From contig CAWDJV010000003.1 of the NCBI GenBank assembly GCA_963802795.1, positions 310,001-374,000 on the forward strand: a stretch of 64,000 nucleotides of DNA, written 5' to 3'. Shown here piece by piece: positions 24,436 through 33,097 of the stretch. The notes under the pieces are model-generated. The model was given only the letters and a program-made list of their open reading frames with translations. It was not told the origin of the DNA and did no database searches. The translations under genes and the position numbers were made by a program. The DNA comes from JAIBJN01 sp963802795. Lineage in GTDB: Bacteria > Actinomycetota > Thermoleophilia > Gaiellales > Gaiellaceae. The stretch's first letter is position 1; every line of letters starts with the position of its first letter.

Positions 24436-24939
24436 TCAGTCTAGCGAACGAAAGGCGCGCCGCCCCAGCAGCTTCAGCGGGTCGACCAGCTTGCCCCTCT
24501 CCCACGTCTGGAAGTGCAGATGGGTGCCCGTACAGGAGCCGGTGCAGCCGGCGCGGCCGATCAACTCCCGCGCCGTCACGACGTCGCCGCGCTTCACCAG
24601 GGCGCGCGCGAGGTGGGCGTACATCGAGACGAACCCGCCCTCGTGCCGAATCTTGACGACGAGGCCGAAGCCTGAGTAGCTGTTGAGCCAGCCGACGCGG
24701 GTGACGACGCCGCTCCGGGCGGCGCGGACGCGTGTCTCCGCCCACCCTTCGATGTCGATTCCCTCGTGCATGCGCCCCCAGCGCGGGCCGAACGGTGACC
24801 CGAGCGGGCCGTCCAGAGGGACGAGCCAGCGCGCCTCCGGGTGGGAGTCGGCGGGTGATTCTTCATATCCGGCCAGCGCGGGCGATGCGAGGACGGAGCA
24901 ACAAAAAAGCCCTGCTAGCAGGGCCTTCAGGACAAGCAC
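24436..24939 (-). CDS. secreted M23 family peptidase
   Basis: LytM-type zinc endopeptidase acting on peptidoglycan. 167 residues from GTG 24939. Signal peptide LKALLAGLFCCSVLASPALA, then the M23 core: GPRWGRMHEGIDIEG (His and Asp zinc ligands), YAHLARALVKRGDVV and GTHLHFQTW (HxH). No coiled coil or extra domain. A transcription terminator-like hairpin with six Ts lies within codons 6-13. The stop is 10 bases from tRNA-Val. Confidence 0.92.
   Translation of the reverse strand: MLVLKALLAGLFCCSVLASPALAGYEESPADSHPEARWLVPLDGPLGSPFGPRWGRMHEGIDIEGWAETRVRAARSGVVTRVGWLNSYSGFGLVVKIRHEGGFVSMYAHLARALVKRGDVVTARELIGRAGCTGSCTGTHLHFQTWERGKLVDPLKLLGRRAFRSLD
24903..24924 (-). terminator. intrinsic terminator inside the 5' end of the M23 peptidase gene
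   Basis: On the minus strand a 16-base perfect palindrome GCCCTGCTAGCAGGGC (24909-24924) is followed directly by six Ts (24903-24908). It sits about 15-37 bases into the M23 coding sequence and about 150 bases after the pcrA stop, so it can end pcrA transcripts or attenuate M23. Confidence 0.7.
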
Positions 24940-24947
24940 GGGGCGGA

Positions 24948-24953
24948 ACCCTA
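24948..24953 (-). promoter_or_regulatory. TAGGGT -10 element, leaderless
   Basis: TAGGGT on the minus strand, 8 bases before GTG 24939 of the M23 peptidase. Confidence 0.4.
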
Positions 24954-25073
24954 GCAGAGGTCAGAAGATCTCGGGGCACCAAGGCGCGCGATCCGTCCGG
25001 AGAGAGCGTCCGCCCGCGCGACCGCGCCGTCCCTCGCAGCGATCTGCGAGTCTAGCCGCTCCTCCCAGGCGGG

Positions 25074-27230
25074 CTAAACCACTCTCTCGAGCGGCGCGTA
25101 GTCGAGCATCAGGCGGCGCTCGGCGCCGTCCGCGGCGAAGCGGACGGTGACGGTGCCGTCGCCGTCGATTCGCACGACCACTCCCTCCCCCAGGGTCGAA
25201 TGGCGGACCGAGTCGCCCGTCGAGAGGTCGAGAGCCGGGCGGCTCGCCGCGGCAGACCCACGCGGTGCGCCGTAGCCCGACCAGGAGGTCGGGCGCAGGC
25301 GCTCGCGCTCGATCTCGTCGTCGGGCAGCTCCTCGAGGAAGCGACTGGGGCTCCGGTAGTCGCGCGCGCCCCAGAGCGAGCGCGTCGCCGCATGGATGAG
25401 CAGGAGGCGCTCCTGCGCCCGCGTCAGTCCGACGTAGGCAAGCCGCCGCTCCTCCTCGACGCCCTGCTCCTCGATCGAGCGCGAGTGCGGGAACACGCCC
25501 TCCTCCATCCCGACGAGGATCACCGCTCGGAACTCGAGCCCCTTCGCGTTGTGGAGCGTCATCAGCGTGACCCGGCTCGTTTCTTCCTCGAGCGCGTCCT
25601 GGTCGGAGAAGAGCGAGATCTGCTGGAGGAACTCGGAGAGGGTCGGGCTGTCGGCGGCCGCCTGGTACTCGACCGTCACGCCGCCCAGCTCGAGGAGGTT
25701 CTCGACGCGGCCCTGAGCCTCGATCGTCCGCTCGGCCTCGAGCGACTCGAGATAGCCGCTCCGCTCGAGCACCTTCTCCAAGAGCTCGGGCACGGGGAGC
25801 TCGAGCGCCCCGGCCATGAGCGACTGCATGAGCGTGTGGAAGCGCTGGACAGCCTTGAGCGGCGCCGCGCCGACGCCGGCGTCCTCTGCCTGCCCGAACG
25901 CCTCGAAGAGGGAGATCCCCTGGAGGTCGGCGTAGGCCTGGAGCCGTGCCTGGGACGCTTCGCCGATCCCGCGCCGCGGCCGGTTGGCGATGCGCGCCAG
26001 GGAGACTCCGTCGAACGGGTTGTCGATCACCTGGAGGTAGGCGATCGCGTCCTTCACCTCGGCGCGCTCGTAGAAGCGCGGGCCGCCGATCACCTGGTAG
26101 GGAACTCCCTGGCGTACGAGCACGTCCTCGACGACGCGCGACTGCGCGTTCGTCCGGTAGAAGACCGCTATCTCCGATGCGGAGCAGCCTTCGTCGACGA
26201 GCCCTGCGATCTCGGCGGCGACGAAGCGCGCCTCCGCGTGCTCGTCCTCGACCTCGACAACGCGGACGGGGTCGCCCTCCCCGAGCTCGCTGAAGAGGTT
26301 CTTCGGCTTGCGCTCGCGGTTGTGGGCGATCAGCGAGTTGGCCGCGCGCAGGATCGCGTTCGTGGAGCGGTAGTTCTGCTCCAGCGCGATGACCCGGGCG
26401 CCGCCGAAGTCGCGCTCGAACTCGAGGATGTTGCGGATGTCGGCGCCGCGGAAGGCATAGATGGACTGGTCCGGGTCGCCCACCGCGAAGACGTTCCCGT
26501 GCTTGCCGGCGAGGAGCTGGAGCAGCCGGTACTGGGCGTGGTTCGTGTCCTGATACTCGTCGACGAGGATGTAGCGGAATGCCTTCTGCCACTTCTCGCG
26601 CGCGTCCGGGTGGTGCTCGAGGATCTCGACGGTTCGCATGATGAGGTCGTCGAAGTCCATCGCGTTGGAGGCGTGGAGCCGCTTCTGGTAGCGGTCGTAG
26701 ACGGCGGCGACGGTCTGCTCGTAGAAGGAGCCGACGCGGTTCGCGTACTCCTCGGGGCCGACGAGCTGGTTCTTCGCGCTCGAGATCTGGGCGTGGATCC
26801 CACGCGGGACGAAGCGCTTGGGGTCCCAGCCCTCCTCCTCCACGATCTGCTTCACGACGCGGACCTGGTCGGCCTGGTCGTAGATCGTGAAGTTGGAGCG
26901 GTACGCGAGCCGCGGCGCCTCGCGGCGGAGGATCCGCCCGCAGGCCGCGTGGAACGTCATCACCCACATGCGCCGGGCGACGTCGCCGAGAATCCCCTCG
27001 AGGCGGCGTTTCATCTCCTCCGCCGCTTTGTTCGTGAAGGTGATGGCGAGGATCTCGTTCGGCTTCACCCCGCAGGCGACGACGAGGTGCGCGATGCGAT
27101 GCGTGAGGACGCGGGTCTTCCCGGAGCCGGCGCCCGCGACGACGAGCACGGGGCCTTCGGTGGCCAGGACCGCCTCCCGCTGGGCGGGATTCAGGTCGGC
27201 CAGGTACTGCTCCGGAGAGGTGACGGTCAC
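25074..27230 (-). CDS. pcrA: ATP-dependent DNA helicase PcrA/UvrD
   Basis: Superfamily 1A 3'-5' helicase in repair and replication. 718 residues from GTG 27230. Q motif LNPAQREAV, Walker A VVAGAGSGKTRVLTHR, Ia ITFTNKAAEEMK, II LVDEYQDTNHAQ, III VFAVGDPDQSIYAFRGA, IV VIALEQNYRST, V MTLHNAKGLEF and VI AYVGLTRAQERLLL. The C-terminus has a short tail with GEGVVVRIDGDGTVTVRF, the Tudor-like module of PcrA. Longer upstream frames are excluded by the TAGGAT element 7 bases before the GTG. Confidence 0.96.
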   Translation of the reverse strand: MTVTSPEQYLADLNPAQREAVLATEGPVLVVAGAGSGKTRVLTHRIAHLVVACGVKPNEILAITFTNKAAEEMKRRLEGILGDVARRMWVMTFHAACGRILRREAPRLAYRSNFTIYDQADQVRVVKQIVEEEGWDPKRFVPRGIHAQISSAKNQLVGPEEYANRVGSFYEQTVAAVYDRYQKRLHASNAMDFDDLIMRTVEILEHHPDAREKWQKAFRYILVDEYQDTNHAQYRLLQLLAGKHGNVFAVGDPDQSIYAFRGADIRNILEFERDFGGARVIALEQNYRSTNAILRAANSLIAHNRERKPKNLFSELGEGDPVRVVEVEDEHAEARFVAAEIAGLVDEGCSASEIAVFYRTNAQSRVVEDVLVRQGVPYQVIGGPRFYERAEVKDAIAYLQVIDNPFDGVSLARIANRPRRGIGEASQARLQAYADLQGISLFEAFGQAEDAGVGAAPLKAVQRFHTLMQSLMAGALELPVPELLEKVLERSGYLESLEAERTIEAQGRVENLLELGGVTVEYQAAADSPTLSEFLQQISLFSDQDALEEETSRVTLMTLHNAKGLEFRAVILVGMEEGVFPHSRSIEEQGVEEERRLAYVGLTRAQERLLLIHAATRSLWGARDYRSPSRFLEELPDDEIERERLRPTSWSGYGAPRGSAAASRPALDLSTGDSVRHSTLGEGVVVRIDGDGTVTVRFAADGAERRLMLDYAPLERVV

Positions 27231-27237
27231 GGCGTCG

Positions 27238-27243
27238 ATCCTA
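27238..27243 (-). promoter_or_regulatory. TAGGAT -10 element, leaderless
   Basis: TAGGAT on the minus strand ends 7 bases before GTG 27230 of pcrA; no ribosome site is present. Confidence 0.55.
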
Positions 27244-27302
27244 GCGAGGCCCGCCGGCCGTTCCGACGCCGCGCCGACCCAGACAGGTCTCGGCCGGCCA
27301 CG

Positions 27303-27449
27303 CCCGGGGTCAGACCCCGGGCATGGCGGGTCGGGCCAAGGCCGACGCTGCCGTGGGACGCGCTGCTCGCGGTTGGGTTCCGCTCGGTTCGGCGCTTTCT
27401 CGGGCGGGAGCGCGTCCGCTACGGCCACGGCGCGGGTCTGACCCCGGGC
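27303..27449. repeat. REP-like palindromes (GGGGTCAGACCCC type)
   Basis: CCCGGGGTCAGACCCCGGG at 27303-27321 is a perfect palindrome about a central base; a related GGGTCTGACCCC unit lies at 27434-27445. The spacer shares GCGTCCGCTACGGCCACGGC-like sequence with the element at 56.6 kb. The interval 27244-27538 holds no gene, only these repeats. Confidence 0.75.
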
Positions 27450-27538
27450 TCGGCTGGAGGGGACAGGCGCCCGCCCGTCCGGAACGGCCCTGGCTGGACA
27501 GTGGCCGGCGGCGACAGGTCCGGATTGGATGGAGGCGC

Positions 27539-28276
27539 TTACGCGCGGATGCGGTCGTGGAGAGCCGACTCGATCCACGCCGCCGCCTCGCCGAGCGCCC
27601 GGGCGTCGGCCGACTTGAGGACGACCTCGACCTCCGGGCCCGTGTCCAGAAAGGTCGGGTAGCTCCCGACGGCCACCGACGGATGGAGCAGTGTGGCCTC
27701 CTCCAGGACGGCGACGATCTGGCCCTCGCCCGTCGCGTAGCGGCGGCGCCAGGCCGTGATGGGAGGGCCGCTGAAGCGCCCGGCGAGCGTCTCGAACATG
27801 GCCTGCATCTCGCGCGGCACTCCGGGCAGGACGTGGACGTTTCCGAGGACGAACCCGGGAGCGCCCCCGAGCGGATTCTCGACCGCCTCGGCCCCCTCTG
27901 GGATCCGGGCCCAACGGGCCGCGTACTCGCCGAGGCCGCGCGGCCCGAAACGCTCGCGCAGCCGCCCGGCGAGGTCTCCGATCTCCTCGCAGGGGACGTC
28001 GAACGCCGCGGCGACGCCCTCGCGCGTCACGTCGTCCGGGGTGCCGCCGAGTCCGCCGGTGACCACGAGGACGTCACACCGGCCCGTCTCGGCGCGGAGG
28101 AACGCGGCGATCTCGTCCACCGAGTCGCGGACGGCGGCGACGAGCCGCACCTCGAGCCCCAGCTCGCCGAGCCGGCGCGCGAGCCAGGAGGCGTTCGTGT
28201 TCTCCACGTCTCCGGAGACGATCTCGTTCCCGACCGTGAGGACGACCGCGCTCACCGGCCGGCTCGCCATGGTCAC
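27539..28276 (-). CDS. CinA-like molybdopterin-binding domain protein
   Basis: 245 residues from GTG 28276 (ATG 28270 is the likely leaderless start). N-terminal half of CinA only: SAVVLTVGNEIVSGDVENTNASWLARRLGE, VLVVTGGLGGTPDDVTREGVA and VHVLPGVPREMQAMFE match the MoaB/Mog-like domain. The C-terminal nicotinamide-nucleotide amidase domain is missing, so NMN amidase activity is not expected; ADP-ribose-type pyrophosphatase activity known for this domain is possible. It is the last gene of the cobalamin operon, overlapping the phosphatase stop. Confidence 0.88.
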   Translation of the reverse strand: MTMASRPVSAVVLTVGNEIVSGDVENTNASWLARRLGELGLEVRLVAAVRDSVDEIAAFLRAETGRCDVLVVTGGLGGTPDDVTREGVAAAFDVPCEEIGDLAGRLRERFGPRGLGEYAARWARIPEGAEAVENPLGGAPGFVLGNVHVLPGVPREMQAMFETLAGRFSGPPITAWRRRYATGEGQIVAVLEEATLLHPSVAVGSYPTFLDTGPEVEVVLKSADARALGEAAAWIESALHDRIRA

Positions 28277-28902
28277 GAGTATAGGACTGCGTTGACGAGC
28301 CGGACGATGGGTACTCCCTCGATCCAGTCGACGACGCTGAGGCCGCCGAACGACTGCTCGAGCCGAAAGAAGCCTTCGTCGGGGAGCCCGAGGACGTCCG
28401 CCAGAACCGCCCGAACGACGCCGCCGTGCCCGACGACCGCGACCGCCTCGCCCGGGTGGCGCTCCCTGATCTCTCCCGCGGCGCCCCGCACGCGCGAGCG
28501 CAGGTCGTCGAGGCTCTCGCCGCCGGGAAACCGGACGGACGCGGGTGCCCGCATCCAGGCGCGATAGAGCTCCGGCCGCTCGGCAGCGATCTGCTCGTAC
28601 GGCAGGCCCTCGACCTCGCCGAAGTCCAGCTCCACGAGATCCGGGTGGACGACCGGCCCGAGGCCTTGTGCCGCCGCGATCGCCGCGGCGGTGTCGAGGG
28701 CGCGCACGAGCGGGCTCGAGTACACGGCGCCGAGCGGGATGACGCGCAGCGCCACGCCGAGCGCCTCGGCGTGGCGGATCCCCGCGGGCGAGAGCGCGAC
28801 GTCGAGCCGTCCGTAGCAGCGTCCGCGCGCGGCCTCGTCCGTCTCGGTGTGACGGACGAGCAGGAGACGCGTCGCCTCACCACGATCGGGGAAGTGCAGC
28901 AT
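28273..28902 (-). CDS. cobC: histidine phosphatase, probable alpha-ribazole phosphatase
   Basis: 209 residues. Branch-1 histidine phosphatase: LLLVRHTETDEAARGRCYGRLD has the catalytic His in RHxE/T context, YSSPLVRALDTAAAIA the second Arg, VHPDLVELDFGEVEGLPY the general acid Glu and VAVVGHGGVVRAVL the second His. Position directly after cobS (TGATG overlap) supports the alpha-ribazole-5'-phosphate role of CobC in nucleotide loop assembly. Sequence alone does not separate it from phosphoglycerate-mutase-like relatives. Confidence 0.85.
   Translation of the reverse strand: MLHFPDRGEATRLLLVRHTETDEAARGRCYGRLDVALSPAGIRHAEALGVALRVIPLGAVYSSPLVRALDTAAAIAAAQGLGPVVHPDLVELDFGEVEGLPYEQIAAERPELYRAWMRAPASVRFPGGESLDDLRSRVRGAAGEIRERHPGEAVAVVGHGGVVRAVLADVLGLPDEGFFRLEQSFGGLSVVDWIEGVPIVRLVNAVLYS
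28278..28283 (-). promoter_or_regulatory. TATACT -10 element inside the phosphatase end
   Basis: TATACT on the minus strand, 7 bases before ATG 28270, formed by the last codons of the histidine phosphatase. It could give cinA an internal leaderless promoter independent of the riboswitch. Confidence 0.5.
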
Positions 28903-29657
28903 CAGCGCGTAGCGGCCGCAGCGACGAGAGCGGCCGTGGTGGCGAGCTCGACTGCAGCACCGAGCACGTCGCCGGTCACGCCGCCCAGCCGGCGCCGGGC
29001 GATCCACCAGACGATCCCGACCACGAGCCCAGCGCCGCCCACCAGGGCGAGCCCGCGGACTCCGAGGAGGCCCACCGCGCCGCCGACCCCGAGCGCGAGT
29101 CCTCCGGCATGCACGGGCCAGCCCGCGTCCGTCAGCGCGGCGCCGCTGCCTCCAGCCGGGCGCGCGTAGGGCAGCGCCCACGCTAGAGCGAGCGGCGCGG
29201 CGCGGCCGACCGCGAACGCTGCCGCGACGGCTCCCACGGACCGTGGGCCGGTCGCGACCGTGGCGAGCGCTGCGGTCTTGACGAGGAGATCGAGGACGAG
29301 CGCGAGCGCCCCGAAGGCGCCGACGGCCGCCTCGCGCATGACTTCCAGGGCGCGCTCGCGTGTGGCTGCCCCGAGCCCGTCCGCGGCGTCGGCGAGGGCG
29401 TCGAGGTGAATTGCCCCGGTGAGAATCGCCTCGAGCGCCACCGCGAGCGCAGCCGCGAGCAACAGCCCCAGCCGGGCGTCGAGACCCCAGGCGACGAGGC
29501 CGACGAGCGCGCCGATCCCTCCCCCCACGAGCGGAAAGAGGACAGCTCCCCGCGCGACGTCCCGCGGCCCCACCGCGACCAGAGCGCCGATCGGGACGCG
29601 CGTGAGGAAGGCGACCGCCGCGACGACGGCGCGCCCGGCTTCCTCAAGAGCCCGCAT
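28902..29657 (-). CDS. cobS: adenosylcobinamide-GDP ribazoletransferase CobS
   Basis: Membrane enzyme joining alpha-ribazole to AdoCbi-GDP. 251 residues, mostly hydrophobic helices. AVAFLTRVPIGAL at the start, then the signature GAIHLDALADAADGLGA with acidic residues, and GVTGDVLGAAVELA near the end. Start ATG 29657 lies within the end of cobT. One of four consecutive lower-ligand genes. Confidence 0.93.
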   Translation of the reverse strand: MRALEEAGRAVVAAVAFLTRVPIGALVAVGPRDVARGAVLFPLVGGGIGALVGLVAWGLDARLGLLLAAALAVALEAILTGAIHLDALADAADGLGAATRERALEVMREAAVGAFGALALVLDLLVKTAALATVATGPRSVGAVAAAFAVGRAAPLALAWALPYARPAGGSGAALTDAGWPVHAGGLALGVGGAVGLLGVRGLALVGGAGLVVGIVWWIARRRLGGVTGDVLGAAVELATTAALVAAAATR

Positions 29658-30712
29658 CCGTGACCCCGGCCTCCTCGAATGTCGCCATCTCGGCGAGGAT
29701 CGCCAGGGAGGCGTGGACGAGTGGCAGCGCGAGCGCGGCGCCGCTCCCCTCCCCCAGGCGCAGCCCGAGGTCCAAGAGTGGACGGAGCCCGAGCTCGCCG
29801 AGGACGAGAGCGTGCCCCGGCTCGGGCGAGAGGTGCGAGGCGACCATGCAGGCCGCGGCGGCAGGCGCCAGGCGCGCGGCGACGAGTCCGGCGGCCCCGG
29901 TGACGAAGCCGTCGAGGAGGACGACCGCGTGGCTCGCGGCCGCGCCGAGGCAGACGCCCGCGAGGACGGCGAGCTCGTGGCCGCCGACCGCCGCCAGCAC
30001 GCCGAGGGGGTCGGCGCGGATCGGGCCGGTTGACGGCCAGCGCCCGACGGACGACCTCCACCTTGCGCGCGAGGCCCGCGTCGTCCACCCCGGTCCCGCG
30101 CCCGCAGACAGCCTCCGGCTCGGCGGGAAGGAGCGCCGCGCAGAGCGCGGAGGCGGCGGTCGTGTTCCCGATTCCCATCTCGCCGGTCGCCACGATCCCG
30201 AACCCGCCCGCGACGAGCTCCTCTGCGATCTCGATGCCCGCGGCGACTCCCTCGAGAGCTTGCTCGCGGGTCGAAGCGGGCCCCGCCGTCGCGTCGGCAG
30301 TGCCTGCGCCGAAGCGGAGAGACCGGATCTGCGGGCTGCTCAGCGGCTCGACGACCCCGGCGTCCACCAGGACGACGTGCAGGTCGACCCGCCGAGCGAG
30401 CACGTTGATCGCAGCGCCCCCGCCGGCGAAGTTGGCGAGCATCTGCGTGGTGACCTCCTGCGGGTACGCGCTCACGCCGAGCCGTGCGTATCCGTGGTCC
30501 CCGGCGGCGAGAACGAGCGCGGCCCTCAGGCTCTCCGGCGACGCGCCGCGGATCGAGGCGATGCGGACTGCGAGAGTCTCGAGCTCGCCGAGGCTGCCGC
30601 GCGGCTTGGTCTTCGCGTCGAGCGCCTCCCGCGCGGAGCGGGCGGCGTCCTCGTCCGGCGGAGCAATTCGCGCGACGGCGCCGTCGAGGAGCGTCGCCGG
30701 CTCGTCGTTCAC
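29644..30712 (-). CDS. cobT: nicotinate-nucleotide--dimethylbenzimidazole phosphoribosyltransferase CobT, with a +1 frameshift
   Basis: Activates DMB to alpha-ribazole phosphate. GTG 30712 overlaps the cobU stop. First segment: LDAKTKPRGSLGELETLAVR, VLAAGDHGYARLGVSAYPQ, TTQMLANFAGGGAAINVLA, VATGEMGIGNTTAASAL. At the C-run 30006-30010 one extra base moves the frame to GVLAAVGGHELAVLAGV, then the end GHALVLGELGLRPLLDLGLRLGEGSGAAL with the catalytic Glu. Joined, about 355 residues, the normal length, with all family motifs. Likely a sequencing insertion. Confidence 0.9.
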
Positions 30713-31224
30713 CCGAGCTCCAGCCGTCGGCCCGCGACGACGAGGAAGGCGTGCTCGGCCTCGCCGGCGAAGACGGCGTTCACCCGCCCGAGCACGTCGC
30801 GGAACGCCCGGCCCAGAGGCGCGTCGGGGACGATCCCCATCCCCACCTCGTTGGAGGCAACCACCGTGAGCGCGGTGCGCGCGGCCGCGAGCGCCGCGGC
30901 CTCGACCGCGGTGCGCTCGATCGCCTCGTCGTCCCAGCCGGCCTCGAGCGCGTTCGCCGCCCAGAGCGTGAGGCAGTCCACGACGAGGCACGCGCCCTCG
31001 GGAGCGTGCGCGAGCGCACCCGTGAGGTCGAGCGGCTCCTCGACCGTCGTCCACGCAGGCGGCCGCTCGCGGCGGTGGCGGGCAATGCGCGCGGACATCT
31101 CCACGTCGTCACGCGCCTCCGCGGTCGCGACGAAGACGACCGGGCCTCCCCACTCGGACGCAATGCGGACGGCGAGCGCCGACTTTCCGCTCCTCGCACC
31201 GCCGAGCAGGAACGTCAGAGGCAT
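30709..31224 (-). CDS. cobU: adenosylcobinamide kinase / guanylyltransferase CobU
   Basis: 171 residues from ATG 31224. Phosphorylates and guanylylates adenosylcobinamide. P-loop TFLLGGARSGKSALA, VFVATAEARDDVEMSARIARHR with the GMP-accepting His, TVEEPLDL, CLVVDCLTLW and VVASNEVGMGIVP complete the CobU pattern. Overlaps both neighbours (btuD and cobT). Confidence 0.94.
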   Translation of the reverse strand: MPLTFLLGGARSGKSALAVRIASEWGGPVVFVATAEARDDVEMSARIARHRRERPPAWTTVEEPLDLTGALAHAPEGACLVVDCLTLWAANALEAGWDDEAIERTAVEAAALAAARTALTVVASNEVGMGIVPDAPLGRAFRDVLGRVNAVFAGEAEHAFLVVAGRRLELG

Positions 31225-32018
31225 CAGGAGACCGTTTCCTCCGCGTGGACACTCGGCCTGAGCGGGATGACGGCGATGCCGGTCTCGGCGTCCGCCACGA
31301 TCCGCACCGACGCGCCGTAGTGGCGCGCGACCAGCTCCTCCGTGAGGACCTCGTGGACGGGCCCGCTGGCGACCTCCCTGCCCCCGTCCATGAGCAGCAG
31401 CCGGTCCGCGTACTGGCCCGCGTGCGTGAGGTCGTGCATGGCGGAGAGCACGGTCAGCCCCCGGTCGGCCCGGAGCGTCGCCACCAGCTCGAGGACCTGT
31501 TGCTGCGCGCCGACGTCGAGAGCGCTCGTCGGCTCGTCGAGCAGGAGCAGGCGGGCGTCCTGGGCGACCGCGCGCGCGAGGACGGCCCGCTGGCGCTCGC
31601 CGCCGCTCAGGCTCCCGAGCCTCCGGTCGGCGAGATGCGCGGCGTCCAGACGGCCGAGCGCCGAGCGCGAGGCGACGACGTCCCGCGGCCCCGGGCTTCC
31701 CGCGTAGCCGAGGTGCGGCGTCCGCCCCAGCACGACGTACTCGAGCACGCTCGTCTCCGGCGGCATGACCGGGATCTGCGGCACGACCGCAACGCGCCGG
31801 GCGGCCGCACGGCGGCCGAGCGACGACACCTCCTCGCCCTGGATCCGGATCGAGCCGGCGTAGGAAACGAGGCCTGCGACCGCGCGGAGGACCGTCGTCT
31901 TGCCGGCCCCGTTCGGGCCGATCAGGCCGAGCCACTCCCCCTCCTCGAGCGCGAAGCCGACCTCCTCCACGACCCGCGCGCCGTCGAGGCTCACCGCGAC
32001 GTGCTCCGCGCGCAGCAT
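31224..32018 (-). CDS. btuD: ABC transporter ATP-binding protein, vitamin B12 uptake (BtuD)
   Basis: 264 residues from ATG 32018. Walker A GLIGPNGAGKTTVLRAV, Q-loop VVPQIPVMPPETSV, signature LGSLSGGERQRAVLARA, Walker B ARLLLLDEPTSALD and H-loop LSAMHDLTHAGQYADR. FecE/BtuD type, with the C-terminal RHYGASVRIV tail common in this subfamily. The riboswitch and cob genes in the operon decide cobalamin as substrate over siderophores. Confidence 0.93.
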   Translation of the reverse strand: MLRAEHVAVSLDGARVVEEVGFALEEGEWLGLIGPNGAGKTTVLRAVAGLVSYAGSIRIQGEEVSSLGRRAAARRVAVVPQIPVMPPETSVLEYVVLGRTPHLGYAGSPGPRDVVASRSALGRLDAAHLADRRLGSLSGGERQRAVLARAVAQDARLLLLDEPTSALDVGAQQQVLELVATLRADRGLTVLSAMHDLTHAGQYADRLLLMDGGREVASGPVHEVLTEELVARHYGASVRIVADAETGIAVIPLRPSVHAEETVS

Positions 32019-33097
32019 CACGGGCCCACCGTTCGCGTCGTTCGGAGGACGACGGCGAAGAACGGCGCGCCCAGGAAGGCGGTGACGACGCCGATCGGCA
32101 GCTGCGCCGGCGCGACGACCGTGCGCGCGACGAGGTCCATGAGGACGAGGAAGCCGCCCCCGAACGCGAGCGAGAGCGGCAGGACGACGCGGTAGCTCGT
32201 CCCCGCCATCAGGCGGACGGCGTGCGGGACGATGATCCCCACGAACGCGATCAGCCCGCTGAACGCGACCGCGGCCGCCGTCCCGAGCGTCGCGGCGGCG
32301 ACGACGAGCAACCGCACCCGGGCCACGGGCACTCCGAGGCTGGCCGCCTCGTCGTCGCCGACCGCGAGGACATCGAGGAGGCGTCGGTGCCAGAGAAGCG
32401 CGACCGCGCTCAGGGCGACGTAAGGGAGGACGATGAGCACGTCCGTCCATCCCGAGGTCTCCAGCTGGCCGAGGATCCAGCTGTACACCTCCTGCACGGT
32501 GTCCGAGTTGCGCTGCTGGACGTACGTCTGGAGAGCGGTCAGGAACGCCGCAACGGTCACGCCGGCGAGGATGAGCGTCGCGGTCTGGCGCCCGCCGACC
32601 GAGCGGCCGAGGAGATACGCGATGCCGACGCCGATCGTGGCGCCGACGAACGCCGCGACCGGCCGGAGGTCGAGACCGCCGTCGCCGCCGACGTCGTAGG
32701 CGATGACGAGCGTGGCGCCGAGGCCGGCCCCCGCCGCCGCTCCGAGCAGGTACGGGTCGGCCAGCGGGTTCCGGAAGACGCCCTGATAGGCCGCCCCCGC
32801 GGACGCGAGCATCGCGCCGACGAGGAGCCCGAGCGCGATCCGCGGCGCCCGGAGCTCCCAGAGGATGGCGTCCTCGGTGTCCGAGAACGTCGATTCGACC
32901 CCGAGGAACGGAACGTGGCTGAGCACCTCTCGCGTCACTGCGGCGAGACCGAGGTCGACCGGCCCGAGAGCGAGGCCCAGCAGCGTCGCCAGGACGACGA
33001 AGAGACCGGCGGCGACGGCCCAGCGGAGCGAGACGCCCCGGAGCGCGCGCTCAGGTCCGGCAGAGCGACGGGCCGGTAGTCCGCCGACGTGCGCCAC
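32018..33097 (-). CDS. btuC: ABC transporter permease, FecCD family (BtuC)
   Basis: 359 residues, about ten membrane helices. Family motifs: LWELRAPRIALGLLVGAMLASAGAAYQGVFRNPLADPYLLGA (positions near 85-125), LILAGVTVAAFLTAL, and the coupling helix LAFVGIIVPHAVR (here GLIAFVGIIVPHAVRLMAG). GTG 33097 shares a base with the btuF stop. Forms the transmembrane pore with BtuD. Confidence 0.94.
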   Translation of the reverse strand: MAHVGGLPARRSAGPERALRGVSLRWAVAAGLFVVLATLLGLALGPVDLGLAAVTREVLSHVPFLGVESTFSDTEDAILWELRAPRIALGLLVGAMLASAGAAYQGVFRNPLADPYLLGAAAGAGLGATLVIAYDVGGDGGLDLRPVAAFVGATIGVGIAYLLGRSVGGRQTATLILAGVTVAAFLTALQTYVQQRNSDTVQEVYSWILGQLETSGWTDVLIVLPYVALSAVALLWHRRLLDVLAVGDDEAASLGVPVARVRLLVVAAATLGTAAAVAFSGLIAFVGIIVPHAVRLMAGTSYRVVLPLSLAFGGGFLVLMDLVARTVVAPAQLPIGVVTAFLGAPFFAVVLRTTRTVGP

